Notes: generated by a model not told the origin, from the letters alone. A stretch of DNA of 64,000 nt from Coprinopsis marcescibilis (GCA_004369085.1 ML210147.1:558001-622000); one strand, 5' to 3'. Shown: positions 22,752-34,571, numbered from the stretch's first letter. Translations and numbers: made by a program.

Positions 22752-24366
22752 ATGGATGGAACAACGTATGCATATCAACTTTTCTGAATACATTCCGGGG
22801 GTTAACGTGGTCTTTTTCTCCATCGATATCAGCAGGTTTGGCCCTCTGTATGACCCGAACGCCCTCAATGGCTTTCTCAGACGTCAGTAGCGGCGGCTCT
22901 CTCGTGTATTTCATCATAGAACCAACTTACATGGATCCGACAATCTCCAGGCAACAAAGCTGTGGTTTGCGCACTCTCAGCCAGCTACATCTCCACTTTT
23001 GCTGGATATCCCGTAATTCTTTCCTAACTTTACTAAAGACTCGGATGTGCTGACATTTGGACTATTCAGCTCGATTCGCTCAAATCGAGGCTGCAAACGA
23101 CAAAGACAGCCATTTCAATACCAAAGTTGGCGTCCCTGGTCTACAAGGAAGAGGGCCTCATGGGCTTTTATCGTGGGCTGTGGATCCCGCTCATGACGAT
23201 ATCGTTTGTCCGTGAGTGACCGAATTTCTGTGCACTTGAAGTCTCCCTGACTATTCTACGATAGGCGCCGCCAGTTTCACTATCTACTCCCGTACCAAAG
23301 AATATTTCGCAGCACATAGCATTCTTTCCAGAAATAGCATCGTCGACGTAGGCTTGACGGGTGGTATAAGTGGAGCCATGTCGGGAGCCTTGATTTCCTT
23401 CGGGAGTGCTCGTGAGTGGTCTAGTTCCTCCCCATTACTATCTCCAACTGACTTCTCTGTGGAGCATTCGAACTCGTCAAGGTCTGAACTCATTATGCAA
23501 TTCTGTAAGCCGCTGATCAACAACTATCTCTCTACTGCCCCATACAACAGGTTCGGAGGCAACTGGAATACGCGATCGCTGCAAGCAAAGGGATAGTGTT
23601 GAAGAAAGCTCCTGGGACGTTGGAAGCTGTGAAGGAAATATACCGAAGCAATGGAATGGGTGGTCTCTACATTGGCTTCCGACTACACTTTAGTGAGTAG
23701 GAACCTTTCGCTTGATTACCTCTCCTGATTATCCGATCTACAGTCCGAGACACTGCAGGGACAGCCTTGTATTTCCTAGAGTATGATGGCATGCGGCATC
23801 TTCTCGGTCGAAATAGGCTGGGAGAACAAGGAGAAACACCGTCATGGTTGCCAATTCACCAGTCGGTCGTACCCTTCATGTGTGGCTCGGTGTCTGGAGT
23901 GAGTCACGGTTCTTTAAACTTCCAGGTTTATAGCCTAAATTAACCTACTTGATCAAGGTAACTTCCTGGGCTTTAATTTACCCGTTGGACGTGTACGTGA
24001 TGCGTAAACTCTTCAAGTTCAACTAGCATTGACCTGAGGAACCATACAGGGTGAAAACAAAGGTTCAGCAGCGCGCTTTGGCTGGGGAACGGTACCGTGG
24101 CCCCTTCGAAACGTTGCATCGTCTGATACGAGGTATAACTCTCTCACCGGTCCTATTTTTATCCTGTGCGATGCTAATATGCCTGCAGGACCTGATCCAA
24201 GTAACCCTAAACCATTACTAGCCGGACTCGTGCGGCTGTATCGGGGCCTTGGTGTCAGTGCGTTGCGAAGTATCACCACTCATGGCCTGCTGTGGACCCT
24301 TTTTGACATGACTGCTACCTATATCGACAATCTACCAAATCCCTCAAGTAATATCGACGGCGAATG
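22752..24366 (+). CDS. Mitochondrial carrier family (SLC25) protein
   Basis: A short first exon (MDGTT, 22752-22765) joins the exon FGPLYDPNALNGFL. The three signature P-x-[DE]-x-x-[KR] motifs follow: AGYPLDSLKSRLQ, PFELVKVRRQ and IYPLDVVKTKVQQ. Each is followed by the expected G-rich second-helix motif (GLMGFYRGLWIPL, GGLYIGFRLH, GLVRLYRGLGVSALRS). About eight to nine introns; about 370 residues, a little longer than usual (~300) because of loops in repeats two and three. It is an inner-membrane solute carrier. The substrate cannot be read reliably by eye; it resembles the carnitine/amino-acid-like branch. Confidence 0.87.
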
Positions 24367-24585
24367 ATTCGATCGAGCTCGTTGTATCTATCTCGACGTA
24401 TTATTTCATCTCTATCTTAGACAGCCCTATTGTTCGCATTTGTATCATAGGCATCACCTTAGCACTGCATCATCTCATAAATTAGTCGCTCTCCCAATCA
24501 ATTTTGCACATATCCCATTTTCTTTTCCACTGTCTTTTTTAGCTTGTATCTAATGAAGGTTTGCTTTAATGTACACACGACCTGC

Positions 24586-26590
24586 TTAACGGGCTTGGAC
24601 ATAGTCATCGATCTTCAGCAGCAAACAGACAGTTTCTGTCGCCAACTCGATGGCGCTAGTCGTGACCAACAGGGGTTGAACAACCTCTTCCTCCAAAATA
24701 TTCGAGATCAGACCCTGATAGAGGATATAAATCAGCATAAGATACGAATCGACCGGTGTATTCACGGACCTTGCGAACGTTGATACCAGCATTTCTTTCT
24801 CCTAGAGCGTGCCTGTTGCGGAGCTCTGTTACGATAGCTATCGGGTTCAAGCCCGCGTTTTCCGCGAGTGTGGTAGGGATGATTTCGAGGGCTTCGGCAT
24901 AGGCCTGGAAACAGTAAGCTTCCATACCCTTCAACGAGTTTGCGTATTGTGACAGAAGCCTGGAAACCTGGATTTCAGGTGCACCACCACCTCCGATAAG
25001 AGCCCTAATCATAGCACTCAGTAAGTGCACTAGTAAAGCTCTTGAATTTTATTACCTTTTCTTGACCAGGCATCGAACGACACAGAGCGCATCGTGCAAA
25101 CTCCGCTCGCTCTCCTCGACAACAAGGTTGTTACTACCAGTAGCGAGGATGCTGACGGTTCGGCCCCTGTTCTTAACACCAGTGATGCGAACAACCTTGA
25201 CATCGTTATCGTCTCGTTCTTCTATGAGGTCCGCATAGCCAAGCTTGTCCTCTGTGAATGCATCGATATCTGCGACGGGTTTGCATCCAAGTGATTTCGT
25301 AAGGAAGCTGATCTCGTCCCGCTCGACGTCCTTGATGACCAGGATATTGAGGCGCTTCAAGAAGTTGAGAGCAATATCGTCCACAGCATCTCGGAGAATA
25401 GATTTTTGGATGAGGAGAACGTTGCAATTGGCCTTCTTGATTTTCTTGCAGAGGTTGAGAAGATATTGACGACCTTCCTTGATAACTTTATCCATTTGCC
25501 GATAGTCGTTGATGATGACAGTGTTATCCATCTATTGAATTAAGTAACTTGTATGCAGAGCCAATGACGATACTTACATCTGGCTTTGGCGCACTCAATT
25601 GGAATTGAATAAGACCAATCCTGGCCTTTTCCATCCGTGTTGGACCACCCGCCAAAGTGACAACACCTTGATTCATGACAACACCATCGACAAGCTCTGT
25701 ATCCTCGATAGTTCCTCCAACTTTCTTGACGATGCGGACATCGCGAAGATCGACGTTGGACGAGGTTGGGGTGACCAACCGTGTGACGGCATCAACAGCG
25801 ATTGGGGCCAAAGTTGACGAGTATTGCGATACAACCTACAGTCCAAAATTCAATACAGCTGGAATGAAGTGGGTTGCTCGAAGCTTGCCTTGGAGTTGAG
25901 CGAGGTGCTTGCCGCACGCAAAAGACTTGTACGATCGCTCAAATCCACCGGTGTTGACATTTCTTCCAGATATTCCACTGCTTTCGATGAAGCCTTGAAG
26001 AAGGACTCTGCCACAATCGTGGGGTGGATGCCCTTTTGAAGCATTTTTTCTGCCGCAGCCAGGAAACTACCTGCAAGGACTACGACCGATGTCGTGCCGT
26101 CGCCTGCTTCGATATCTTGAGCAGCAGAAAGATCCACGAGCTGGAGAAGACATAAGCCGCATTCCTATGTGTTGGAAAGTCGTAGATGTACCATTTTTGC
26201 CGCAGGATGCAGGGCTTGAATGCTTTTCAAAATTGTTGCACCGTCGTTGGTCACGATCACCTCCCCTTTGGATGTTTGGATCTTGATTTGGATTTAGATT
26301 GAACAAGACATAGAATACGGCAAAGCTAACCATCTTGTCCATTCCCTTGGGGCCCAAGGATGTCCGCACAGCGTCACTGATAGCTATACAAGTTCATGAG
26401 ATTCGTTTTAGGAACGAGATTACTGTCGTGTCGTACCCTTTGCTGCAACCATATTGGATAGCCGCAGCTCCATCGGTTTTCCCTAGCAAATGGTTAACCA
26501 ACGACGTTCTCACTCAGCACTCTGGTAGCTTACCTTGTCATTGAAGGCAGCATTCGCGCCTTTGGCGCCTGTGGAAGGTACGGCAGGCAT
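24586..26590 (-). CDS. cct4: T-complex protein 1 subunit delta (CCT4)
   Basis: Subunit of the cytosolic TRiC/CCT chaperonin that folds actin and tubulin. Group II chaperonin motifs are intact: [24 protein letters not shown], then [13 protein letters not shown] (ATP site) and GGGAPEI before the C-terminal equatorial domain. Delta is favoured over other subunits by [24 protein letters not shown] and the tail [20 protein letters not shown]...[12 protein letters not shown]...[10 protein letters not shown]. The start is [14 protein letters not shown] at 26590. About six introns; near 535 residues, as expected. The start codon lies 153 bp from that of UFD1 on the other strand. Confidence 0.94.
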
Positions 26591-26743
26591 GATGGTGGAG
26601 GAAATGAAGGGATTCAAAATCAGTGATGAGACGCGTCTGATCTAGAAATCGTTGTCCATGTGACTAATGCCTCAAATGACGACGCGCAATGCTTGCTGCA
26701 CTGAAACTGCTTTCGTTCAGACCACCATCTACAATCAATACCA
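26591..26743. promoter_or_regulatory. Shared promoter of CCT4 and UFD1
   Basis: Only 153 bp separate the start codons of the two divergent genes. The interval contains the palindrome agacgcgtct (near 26630) and a second GC-rich word gacgacgcgc. No canonical heat-shock element was found by eye. Confidence 0.45.
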
Positions 26744-28448
26744 ATGGATTTTGTATGTTGTTTCAACATCGTCCCGTCTATGATTACTGACATAGTGCTA
26801 GTTTGGCAACTTCAACGGCCCTGGAGGGATGATTAATCACTTGGGAGGGTACGTTGGATGCAGACGCCCGGAATGGTCTTGTTGTTCTGACCTCATTTTC
26901 AGGATGCCTCACGGATTTCCAGGACACCATATGGGTCGAGCCAACCCAAAGGCCTACGATGAATATCTCAAGGCATACAGTGTAGCCATGCTTCCAGGCA
27001 GGTCGCGAGACAACGTCTCTTACGGTGGCAAAAGTGAGTTCAATCTCCTCGCCGATGTTCTCCCCTAATGCTGTTTACAAGTTATCATGCCACAATCGGC
27101 TCTCGCAAGACTCACACAACTGGATCTAGAGAGTCCGTGGACCTTCCAGCTACGCAATCCTTCCAATCCCGCAGCATCCACGCACGCCGGTGTGCTCGAG
27201 TTCATTGCGGAGGAAGGCGTGGTGCATCTCCCCTTTTGGATGATGAAGACCTTGAGGCTAAATGAGGGTGACCCCATTCGAATTACTGGTGCAGAACTTG
27301 AGAAAGGAAAGTTCGTCAAATTGCAAGCACAGAGTGTGCACTTTTTGGAGGTTTCCGATCCCAAGGCCGTGTATGTTATCATTTATCATTCAGGCTGTCT
27401 GCCATTCTCTAGCTAACAGTACCTCAAAGTCTTGAACAGGCCCTGCGGAACTTCTCGACCCTGACCCAGGGTGATATTATCGAGATCTCGTATAATTCTA
27501 TTGTATTTGGCCTGTTGGTTATGGAAACTAAACCTGGGGGAGCCGGAATCAGCGTCTTGGACACCGATCTAGAGGTCGATTTTGCCGCACCAGTTGGTTA
27601 TGTCGAGCCAGAACGTCCGAAACCTCAGGCTCCCGCGACGATGGCCTCAAAGCTGAAGATAGATTTGAACTCCCATTCTCCTGGCTCGTCTCGGCCTGGC
27701 TCTTCTCTCAGTGGTGGCTTCGCTGGAACTAGCACTGGCCAGACGGTTCTTAGTAAGGGTGGCGATCATTGGGAGAGTTTCAAGGGAAAAGGAGAAACTC
27801 TTGGTGGTCGGAAGACCAAGGGCAAGGGCATTAGCCATCGAAAGGTCGAAGCCGTGCCAGAGGGTAGCAAGATCATACGAACAGAGTGAGCTATCCACAC
27901 AACCGTGAAATTTGCCCGTTCATTGACAAGCTCTCTATTTTAGAAATCACAAGATTGTATCCAATGCGACTTTAGAAACTGATGTAAAGGTACCTGCGGC
28001 TCTCAGCTTACCATTTGGGCAATTGTTCTTTGGTTTCAATGTGACACCCTACACGCCCCCTCCGACTGCCCCAGGTTCTCCGGAAGCCACACCGCAGGCA
28101 AGTTGCGCAACTTTTTATTGTTTTCAGCTATCTGATACTTCGCAGTCCCCACCACCGTTTGTTGGGTCAGGAAACCGCTTGACGGGTCGCTCCTCATCTC
28201 AATCAGGGAACAGTTCGGCAAAGCCGGAAGAGCATAAACCTGCCCCAACACATAATTGGGGAAGTAGCGGGAGTACCCTAGGTGCATCAACGCCTCGTGA
28301 GCCTGGGCCAGTGGGAGCGGGTGGTGCGGGGATTCCGAGGTTGCCGCATCGTCCGAACAGCAACAGCAAACCGAAGAAGAAGGAGCGGAGTCCAACGCCG
28401 GATTTTGGTGTCGACGACGACGAAATGATCGAAATCGATAGCGACTGA
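26744..28448 (+). CDS. ufd1: Ubiquitin fusion degradation protein 1 (UFD1)
   Basis: Cofactor of Cdc48/p97 with Npl4 in ubiquitin-dependent extraction and ERAD. The first coding exon is 9 nt (ATGGATTTT, 26744-26752), followed by FGNFNGPGGMINH. The N-terminal Ufd1 double-psi barrel region is clear: YDEYLKAYSVAMLPGR, SYGGK, IMPQSALARLTQL, HLPFWMMKTLRL, GDIIEISYNS. After the barrel the protein becomes Ser/Pro/Gly rich and disordered (binding regions for Cdc48 and Npl4 in known members), with FFGFNVTPYTPPP near 28020. It ends DDDEMIEIDSD at 28448. About 470 residues, longer than the yeast protein because of the C-terminal tail. Confidence 0.93.
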
Positions 28449-28591
28449 GCTTCGAGCGCCGACCACCCGTTCTTGGAATTCTCCCTGCCTATGAACAATT
28501 GCGGATACGCACACACCATCATCTCCTTTAGATGAAGCTACATTTTGTATAACAGCTCCTAAATGTATTAATGGACGTAGAAATCTTTGTT

Positions 28592-30627
28592 CTACAACAT
28601 AACAACTCCAATGCCTCTGCCTGGAGCTGTAGGCCCCTCGCCGTTCATTCCTGCCAAAGGTGCCGTTCGCCAATTGTATAGATAAAAATTGAGGAATCCG
28701 TCGCCTCCACCAAACTGTCGTCCCAAGTCAATATCTCCGGAGCACGTCGTTGACGCGGTCACTCACCTTCAAGTCTTGCATGACGTTGTTGTTGTCCATC
28801 AAGGTGAGTGCGTTGAAAACGTCGAAGTTGGCTTCATTGGCCACCACCAATGCGTCGCCTATCAGAGATGTTACCCTTCGTTGCAAGTCACCTGTGGCGA
28901 CGGCGTCTGGCTGGAATGCTGTATCCGACGCGTAGTAGTACAAATATACTGCTTCCAGCAACTCGTGTTTAGGATGATTGATAATGCTGGACGGGAGCGA
29001 GTAGAACGAGAAGAAATCAGTGATTTTGTGGGTTGTTGGATCCTTTGAGTCGGATATATGTGAATAGGCTGGTAAGTATCACTTTGAAGAAGCACTTACC
29101 TCCACGACATAACACCAAGTGACCTGCCCCACCCTCCTCCCCTTTCCTCCTTCTCCGAGGTTACCTGTTCCCCGACCGCTAAGAAGATGATGTTTAATCT
29201 CGTCATTGCCAAAGATTGGCGCCATGTCAAATCGTTGTATGTAGCGCCGGAACAGCACTGCAACCTCTTCGAGATCCTTCTCTTCCATCTCCCGCAGTCC
29301 AGGAAGAAGTGTCTCCGACGGGAGCTTGTTGACGCGAATCAAACGTGCTAGTGTCATGTTAGTTGGGATATATGTGAACTTGGTCTCGACGAGTTTCGGG
29401 ATATTGAGCGACCGATGGTAGTATCTGCACACGGCGACTGGTGAAGGAATCACAACGCCTGCCGTGTAGATTGCTTGGAATATGCCCTTGAGATTGCATT
29501 GGCGGGTTACTTCTTTGATCATGACGGGGGCGAGACGTTTGGAACGCAGCTTCTTGTGTACGCAGAGGTAATTAATTTCGCTAACCGGGATGACACTGCG
29601 GCGAAAACGTCGGTCAGTGTCCACAGGAAGTGGGGAAATTCTTACCTCTCTCGGACCTTCAGCAGCATAGGTACACCCGAGATGAATGCAACAAGTTTCT
29701 TGTTAGAAGCAACTCGGACGCCAATGTGCCATTCTTTGTGATACCCAGGAGGTGTGAGAGCCCTGTGGCGCGAGATAAGCACATAGGATCGCGTGTGGAA
29801 GGGATGTTGATGCTCACCATGCAAGGAATTCAGCGCTGTACAGGAATCGGAATGCGGCATAGTCGTCTTCCACGTAGTTCAGGGACAGCAGGTCGTATAC
29901 CTCTTTAACCTGCGTTAAGATCGTTATTTCAAGGGCTTATGAACGCATGTGGATTGGAGTGCACCTCGTTAGGTTTGGTAAAATCCATGATTGCCCACTC
30001 AAATTCTTTGGGCAAAGGGTACGGGACCTGGCGAACTTGGTCGACCGGTTTCGAAGGTTCGATGTAGCCGTCTTCTACCGGAGGTCCTTCCCCTGCAGCG
30101 CCAGAGTTAGCAGAAGTTCTCGCCCTGTTATGCCCCAGTTATACCTAGCTGCGGTACTGGTTGCGTGCCCCAAAACTACGCTCAAGTCAGTAGGGTGATA
30201 TCGCAGGGCCGAGTCAAGAGTCAAGACACACCTTGTGTTCCCCAAGATCTTTCGCTCCGGTACCTCCAAGCCCAGCTTTACCCTTCACAACGTCCATGAT
30301 CTTCATCTGTTGCAGGGCCTCTCTGACTTTATCAGCGGTCACCTCGTCTGGACTCAACGAGCCTTCCGCCTTGACTCTCTTCACCACAGTCTGAACGACC
30401 GCCTCTGGAATGTGGTCGTCCGACTTCAGCTGATCCAAAACCTTCGCGATCTTGGACTTCTTCTTTTTCTTCTTCTTCTTCGCAGCTCCGCTAGCTGAAC
30501 TCTCTGGCTGGTCTGGTCCCTCGGCCTCTGAATCTTCGGATTCAGCCTCGAACTCTGGATGATCGGAAACGATAGTGGTATCAATGATTTCTTCTGGAAC
30601 GATTTCTTTCTGTTTTTGCGGAGCCAT
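28592..30627 (-). CDS. Glycylpeptide N-tetradecanoyltransferase (N-myristoyltransferase)
   Basis: Transfers myristate from myristoyl-CoA to N-terminal glycines. The N terminus is acidic, then has a lysine run ([10 protein letters not shown]) typical of NMT ribosome-association regions. Conserved blocks: [90 protein letters not shown], then [16 protein letters not shown]. The chain ends GIGVVML; a C-terminal leucine supplies the catalytic carboxylate in this family, so the end is intact. About five introns and ~585 residues. Convergent with UFD1, 143 bp apart. Confidence 0.95.
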
Positions 30628-31386
30628 TTTGTCTGTGAACGCTTTAATGTTGTTAACAGGAAGGAAGTGATTGTGATATCATACTGCAGTGCAATACTCC
30701 TCGGCTTTAGTTTGGGATGCGTGGGATGATGATCGCGCAATCTGTGATCTCCGAATAAATCTGACGCGGACGCGCCGACCGCGATACTCTGCATACATTC
30801 TGAATTTGACCTTGAAAACTTCTCCGCACATCGACTGGGAACTATCACAGTCTCTTCGCGATCAGCTAGAAGAGTCAGAATCTCTCATATGTACGGCCTT
30901 TTGGTGTCAATTGCGTGTGCGTTGGTTCAAATGCACAGGGACTGGCCCGACGGCCTCGCTATTTAACAGCCATAACAATCATGGACGTTGTCAGCGCATT
31001 TAATCAACCTGAAGAGAAGTACCACCGGCGACGGAGGTAACTCATGCTCGGGTAAGTTGAGCCCGGTACTGCCGCTGCGGTGGAATCTAACATCCGGTAC
31101 ACGGCGCTTATTCAGGCGTTAGAACAGTGATAGGCGCTTATAAGAGCTGTTTAGGTAGGCTGTAGATGTAGCCCCTTGTGTTACCTAGTAAAGGTGGGTT
31201 TTATACCTACATTACTCGTGTAACTACTCCCAGTCATTACCTCCCAGTCATTACTTTAGACTGTGTGCTTATCGCCTCGCTCATTCTTACGGTCTTTGGC
31301 ATCAGATATCCATAATATATATTCAGTCTCTCGCACCAGTTTTATACTAAGTATGGGGTGCACATGCAAAATACAGTGATGTATAA
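30628..31386. other. Intergenic between NMT start and HSP20a stop
   Basis: 759 bp. The left part is the NMT promoter. Near 31227-31254 there is a perfect tandem pair of a 14-bp unit (ctcccagtcattac). A 104-aa plus-strand ORF at 30689-31003 has no family features and crosses the expected promoter. No gene is called. Confidence 0.4.
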
Positions 31387-31972
31387 CTAGTTAACCGTAA
31401 TCTTCTTAGGAGTCTTTTCTTCAGACGCCTTCGGGAAGGTGACGGAGAGGATGCCACTGTCCATTTTTGCTTTAATTTGGTCTTCCTGTAGCAGAGTAAG
31501 GCTGAGTCGAGAGAAAGCAAGATGTGACTGGAACATACCTTGATTCCTTGAGGAAGCTGCAAAGTTCTGGAAAAGTTTCCATACCGTCTTTCTCTGACGG
31601 CATAACCGTTTTGATCATAATCAGAGGAGATTTGGCTCTCTCCGGAGACAGTCAGTCGGTTGTTGTCAATGCTGATGTTGACGTCGTCCTTTTTGAGGCC
31701 GGGCATTTCGAATGTTGCTGTGACGAGATTCTTATCTTTGTCCTCGTGCAAATCCATTCTGATAATGTCGGTCAGATGAGAACCCGTGCAACAAAAGCGG
31801 AGGATGCGTACCGTGGCTTTAGAGGACGAACGGCACCGTCAGTTGAGGAATTGTCATTGCTGCGACGAGCAACCTGATTCGAGTCGGTGTTGGCTAGCTG
31901 ACGATAGCTGAGCGCGTCGTCGAGGAAGCGGTCAAAGTCGTAGAAAGGCTCGTAGAAGAATACGGAGGACAT
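31387..31972 (-). CDS. Small heat shock protein HSP20 (copy a)
   Basis: ATP-independent holdase with an alpha-crystallin domain. The start is MSSVFFYEPFYDFDRFLDD at 31972. Two introns; exon 2 begins MDLHEDKDKNLVTATFEMPG, and the last exon is DQIKAKMDSGILSVTFPKAS. The beta-strand motif D-x-G-I-L-x-V (A-x-x-x-G-V-L type) and the C-terminal IxI/V-like KKITVN, which packs neighbouring subunits, are present. About 159 residues. The coding sequence and first intron are nearly identical to the copy at 34819-35401. Observed protein differences are few (F/L at position 13, T/N in SSxDG, K/R in LxPR, Y/F in ERRxG). A TATA-like CATATAAA lies at 32019-32026. Confidence 0.93.
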
Positions 31973-32018
31973 GATTGAGAATTTGAGATTATGGAGGAAT
32001 ATAGGCGAATCGGTTCGG

Positions 32019-32026
32019 TTTATATG
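32019..32026 (-). promoter_or_regulatory. TATA-like box of HSP20a
   Basis: Minus-strand CATATAAA, 47 bp upstream of the HSP20a start codon. The same word occurs at a similar distance before HSP20b. Confidence 0.5.
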
Positions 32027-32196
32027 GTCGAAGATATGTCTTAAACATGAGTGGTATAGGAGTTGCTTCGAGTGAGAAATAGAGGAGAGAGTGCGACAGT
32101 AGAGACTTGGGCGACACCAATGATTAATGACCCGGATCGGATCAAGACACTATGCGATAAATTTGGCTTGAGACGGTGATCGTGATTGAACTCTAT

Positions 32197-32626
32197 CTAC
32201 AGTCGTAGTATGNNNNNNNNNNNNNNNNNNNNNNNNNNNNNNNNNNNNNNNNNNNNNNNNNNNNNNNNNNNNNNNNNNNNNNNNNNNNNNNNNNNNNNNN
32301 NNNNNNNNNNNNNNNNNNNNNNNNNNNNNNNNNNNNNNNNNNNNNNNNNNNNNNNNNNNNNNNNNNNNNNNNNNNNNNNNNNNNNNNNNNNNGTCACACG
32401 GCATGTCACACTGTACAATGGAGTTGAATTTGCCAAATTTCGACCCCTTGACGCGGATTTTGGTTCTTTCACTTGGATACCAAGATTGTACGGATTTTGT
32501 ACATTTGTCTAATAGCCAGAACGCATAGCTACATAATGGTACTGGTTTGACCAGAATCCGTTCACTATTCCCCATGATATGTGGAGAATACCGAAAAATG
32601 TACAACGGACCGTACTACGACTGTAG
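32197..32626. mobile_element. Short element with terminal inverted repeats, containing the gap
   Basis: ctacagtcgtagtatg at 32197-32212 and cgtactacgactgtag at 32611-32626 are reverse complements apart from one base. They bound a ~430-bp segment that includes the 180-N gap (32213-32392). No transposase is visible in the sequenced part and no obvious target-site duplication was found. It is probably a non-autonomous DNA transposon (MITE); the gap length is an assembly estimate. Confidence 0.55.
32213..32392. other. Assembly gap (180 N)
   Basis: Run of 180 N. It starts directly after the left terminal repeat of the TIR element, which suggests that repeats prevented assembly. Reading frames across it are not meaningful. 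Confidence 0.95.
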
Positions 32627-32659
32627 TTTGACTCCAGCTTTTGATGTATCTCCCGATAC

Positions 32660-33087
32660 CTTACCGTTTCATTGAGGTAGTTGGCCAGCTTCCATACTTC
32701 GTCGCACATGATGAATATGTTGGTGGTCGCCTCAGTCGAAACGCATTTCCGTGTGTGGTGAAAACTGGGTAAAAGCAAGGAAAGTTTGCTACCAGAGGAC
32801 GGTGAAGTGGCATCCCAACCTATATGATTCAAGGACTTGTTCAAAGCAAAATGGGCGTAGCTGTGGTGTTGGTTGTAAATGACACCTTTGGGGCGGAACT
32901 GGCAGTAAGAGCGGCTGTATAATGAACCGAAGGACATACTCAAGAAAATATATACGAAGTAGTGCCACTCAATGGCGGCATTAATCAGCTGGTCCACGAA
33001 AAATGAAGATGCTTCCGGCGGGCGCTTGTGACTGCCCGCTTGATGACTCTGCCTTGTACATCTGAAGCATCTTTGGGGTATTGTCAT
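32660..33087 (-). other. Possible gene fragment, unrecognised
   Basis: Minus-strand ORF with uneven coding character: INAAIEWHYFVYIFLSM, RPKGVIYNQHHSYAHFA, ANYLNET, then a good splice donor (gtaaggtat) at about 32665. Beyond the donor the frame runs into the TIR element and the gap. It could be the 5' part of a gene truncated by the element, or chance. No family recognised. Confidence 0.22.
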
Positions 33088-33578
33088 GGTAGCCCTATCA
33101 AGCAGTCAAATACCACTGTGAGCGACAAGGGGTAATCCGGGGCCAACGAGCGTCATCAGGGTCTTATTGTATGCATTGTAGACAGAACAAGGAGACAAAA
33201 TGGTCCGCGAGTCGCCGCATGGCAATGGTGCATGCGCTGAATACATAGTACGCCCTGGACCCACAATCGTCCAAAACTATTGTGTCGGAGGCAAATACTA
33301 TGTACCTAGATTGGTTCGTGGAAGTTGACGCGAAACAAAGGCATGGAGATCTTGTACGATAGAACGAAGGGCCAGACAGTCGCACGAGGCGTGAAAGTAT
33401 AATAAATTATTTGTTTAGTGGATGCGGTAGTGATAATGCGTGATGAGAAAGACTGAAGTCGAATGCATATGCTGTTAAGAAATAATTATCGTGCTGGTAA
33501 TGTAATTCGAAAGTTGTCGTGATGTTCGTCAATGTGGTTTTTTCGAAGGCGAAATGTATGTATAATGCTCGCCATGGG
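33088..33578. other. Intergenic, no gene seen
   Basis: 491 bp downstream of the DUF6699-like gene. A 73-aa minus-strand ORF at 33164-33385 shows no family features. Confidence 0.35.
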
Positions 33579-34571
33579 CTAAACGTTGAAGTCGGACACA
33601 GGTCCAGGCAAAAGTCCCAGGTATAATTTCCAAGTTCCATCCTGAAAAACGACGGCTCGCAATCCTTGAAATCTGCGCAAGCAGCCAAGGGCATCTGATC
33701 GTTTGAAGCCTTCGTGGGCGGCAATGACATGGAGCGCCTCGTAAGAGTCCTTCACGCGAATGTTCAACGCGTTCTGAAGGTTACCTGCGTTTGTCGCGTC
33801 GTCCCTCTCGATATCGTCCACCTCAGCTGCTGTTAAAGGTTCCTGAAAGTAGAGATGGAGTTCTTCGAGCACATCTCGAACTGTGATACCTCCAGACCTG
33901 CTGACAATCAGCGGTCCCCAGCGTTCCTCCATCCAGTATTTCAAGTACGGAGTGTCGGTCGTGATGAGGATTCGAGTCGCGGCACCGTCGACGGTCACAG
34001 CAGCTTTCTCGCCGAATGGTACTGGGAGAAAAATTCGGCGGCCTGCGATGACACGAGCATGGCTTGGAGGATGCACTATATCCCAATACAAAGTCGGGTC
34101 GTCCATGTTCAAAGGATTGAAGACCAGGTTTTTCTGGAGGCGAACTGGGACATGACTGCCTTCTGGTTGTGGTGGGAAGGTTCCAGGCTCGAATGGCATT
34201 GGGATCGATTTGGGCTGAGGCTGGTGGAAGGCTGGGACGGGGATATATGAAATGAAAGGCTCCGGGACGGGTTCGCACTGCTCTGGGGGCCACACAGGCG
34301 AAACAACAAACGATTCGGTAGCATCCGGAAGGCAAGGATGCAAACCTGGTATCGGGGTAACGTAAGGTGACTGTTTAGACGGTGCTGGTCTTGGAACAGG
34401 GGTCGGAAGGTAATATGCAGGGATATACGTGTGATACTGGCTTCTTGGTGTCGTGAATGGAGATGGAAAAGGCCCAACGGGCGTTTGCGGCGTCCAAGCA
34501 GGATACGGCGTCCAAGTCTGTCCAGCAGGACTGCAATAAAAGTTGGGCCGCGTTTGGTGAAGGCGAGGCAT
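33579..34571 (-). CDS. Proline-rich protein with DUF6699-like C-terminal domain
   Basis: Single exon, 330 residues. The first ~150 residues are Pro/Tyr rich (TPYPAWTPQTPVGPFPSP and similar), low complexity. The C-terminal half, from LVFNPLNMDDPTLYWDIVHP to VVFQDGTWKLYLGLLPGP, has the look of a family expanded in mushrooms that I recall as DUF6699, with a conserved W-D at its start and a GITVRDVLEELHLYF segment. Function unknown. It lies between the two HSP20 copies on the same strand. Confidence 0.7.
   Translation of the reverse strand: MPRLHQTRPNFYCSPAGQTWTPYPAWTPQTPVGPFPSPFTTPRSQYHTYIPAYYLPTPVPRPAPSKQSPYVTPIPGLHPCLPDATESFVVSPVWPPEQCEPVPEPFISYIPVPAFHQPQPKSIPMPFEPGTFPPQPEGSHVPVRLQKNLVFNPLNMDDPTLYWDIVHPPSHARVIAGRRIFLPVPFGEKAAVTVDGAATRILITTDTPYLKYWMEERWGPLIVSRSGGITVRDVLEELHLYFQEPLTAAEVDDIERDDATNAGNLQNALNIRVKDSYEALHVIAAHEGFKRSDALGCLRRFQGLRAVVFQDGTWKLYLGLLPGPVSDFNV

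Noticed and set aside
30689..31003. 104-aa plus-strand ORF between NMT and HSP20a
   Set aside because: No family features, no splice support, and it spans the expected NMT promoter.
32030..32120. Heat-shock elements upstream of the HSP20 genes
   Set aside because: GAA and TTC words occur but not with the required nGAAnnTTCn spacing; not strong enough to call.
32150..32605. ORFs running through the N gap on both strands
   Set aside because: The gap contributes meaningless residues; the flanks are a TIR element.
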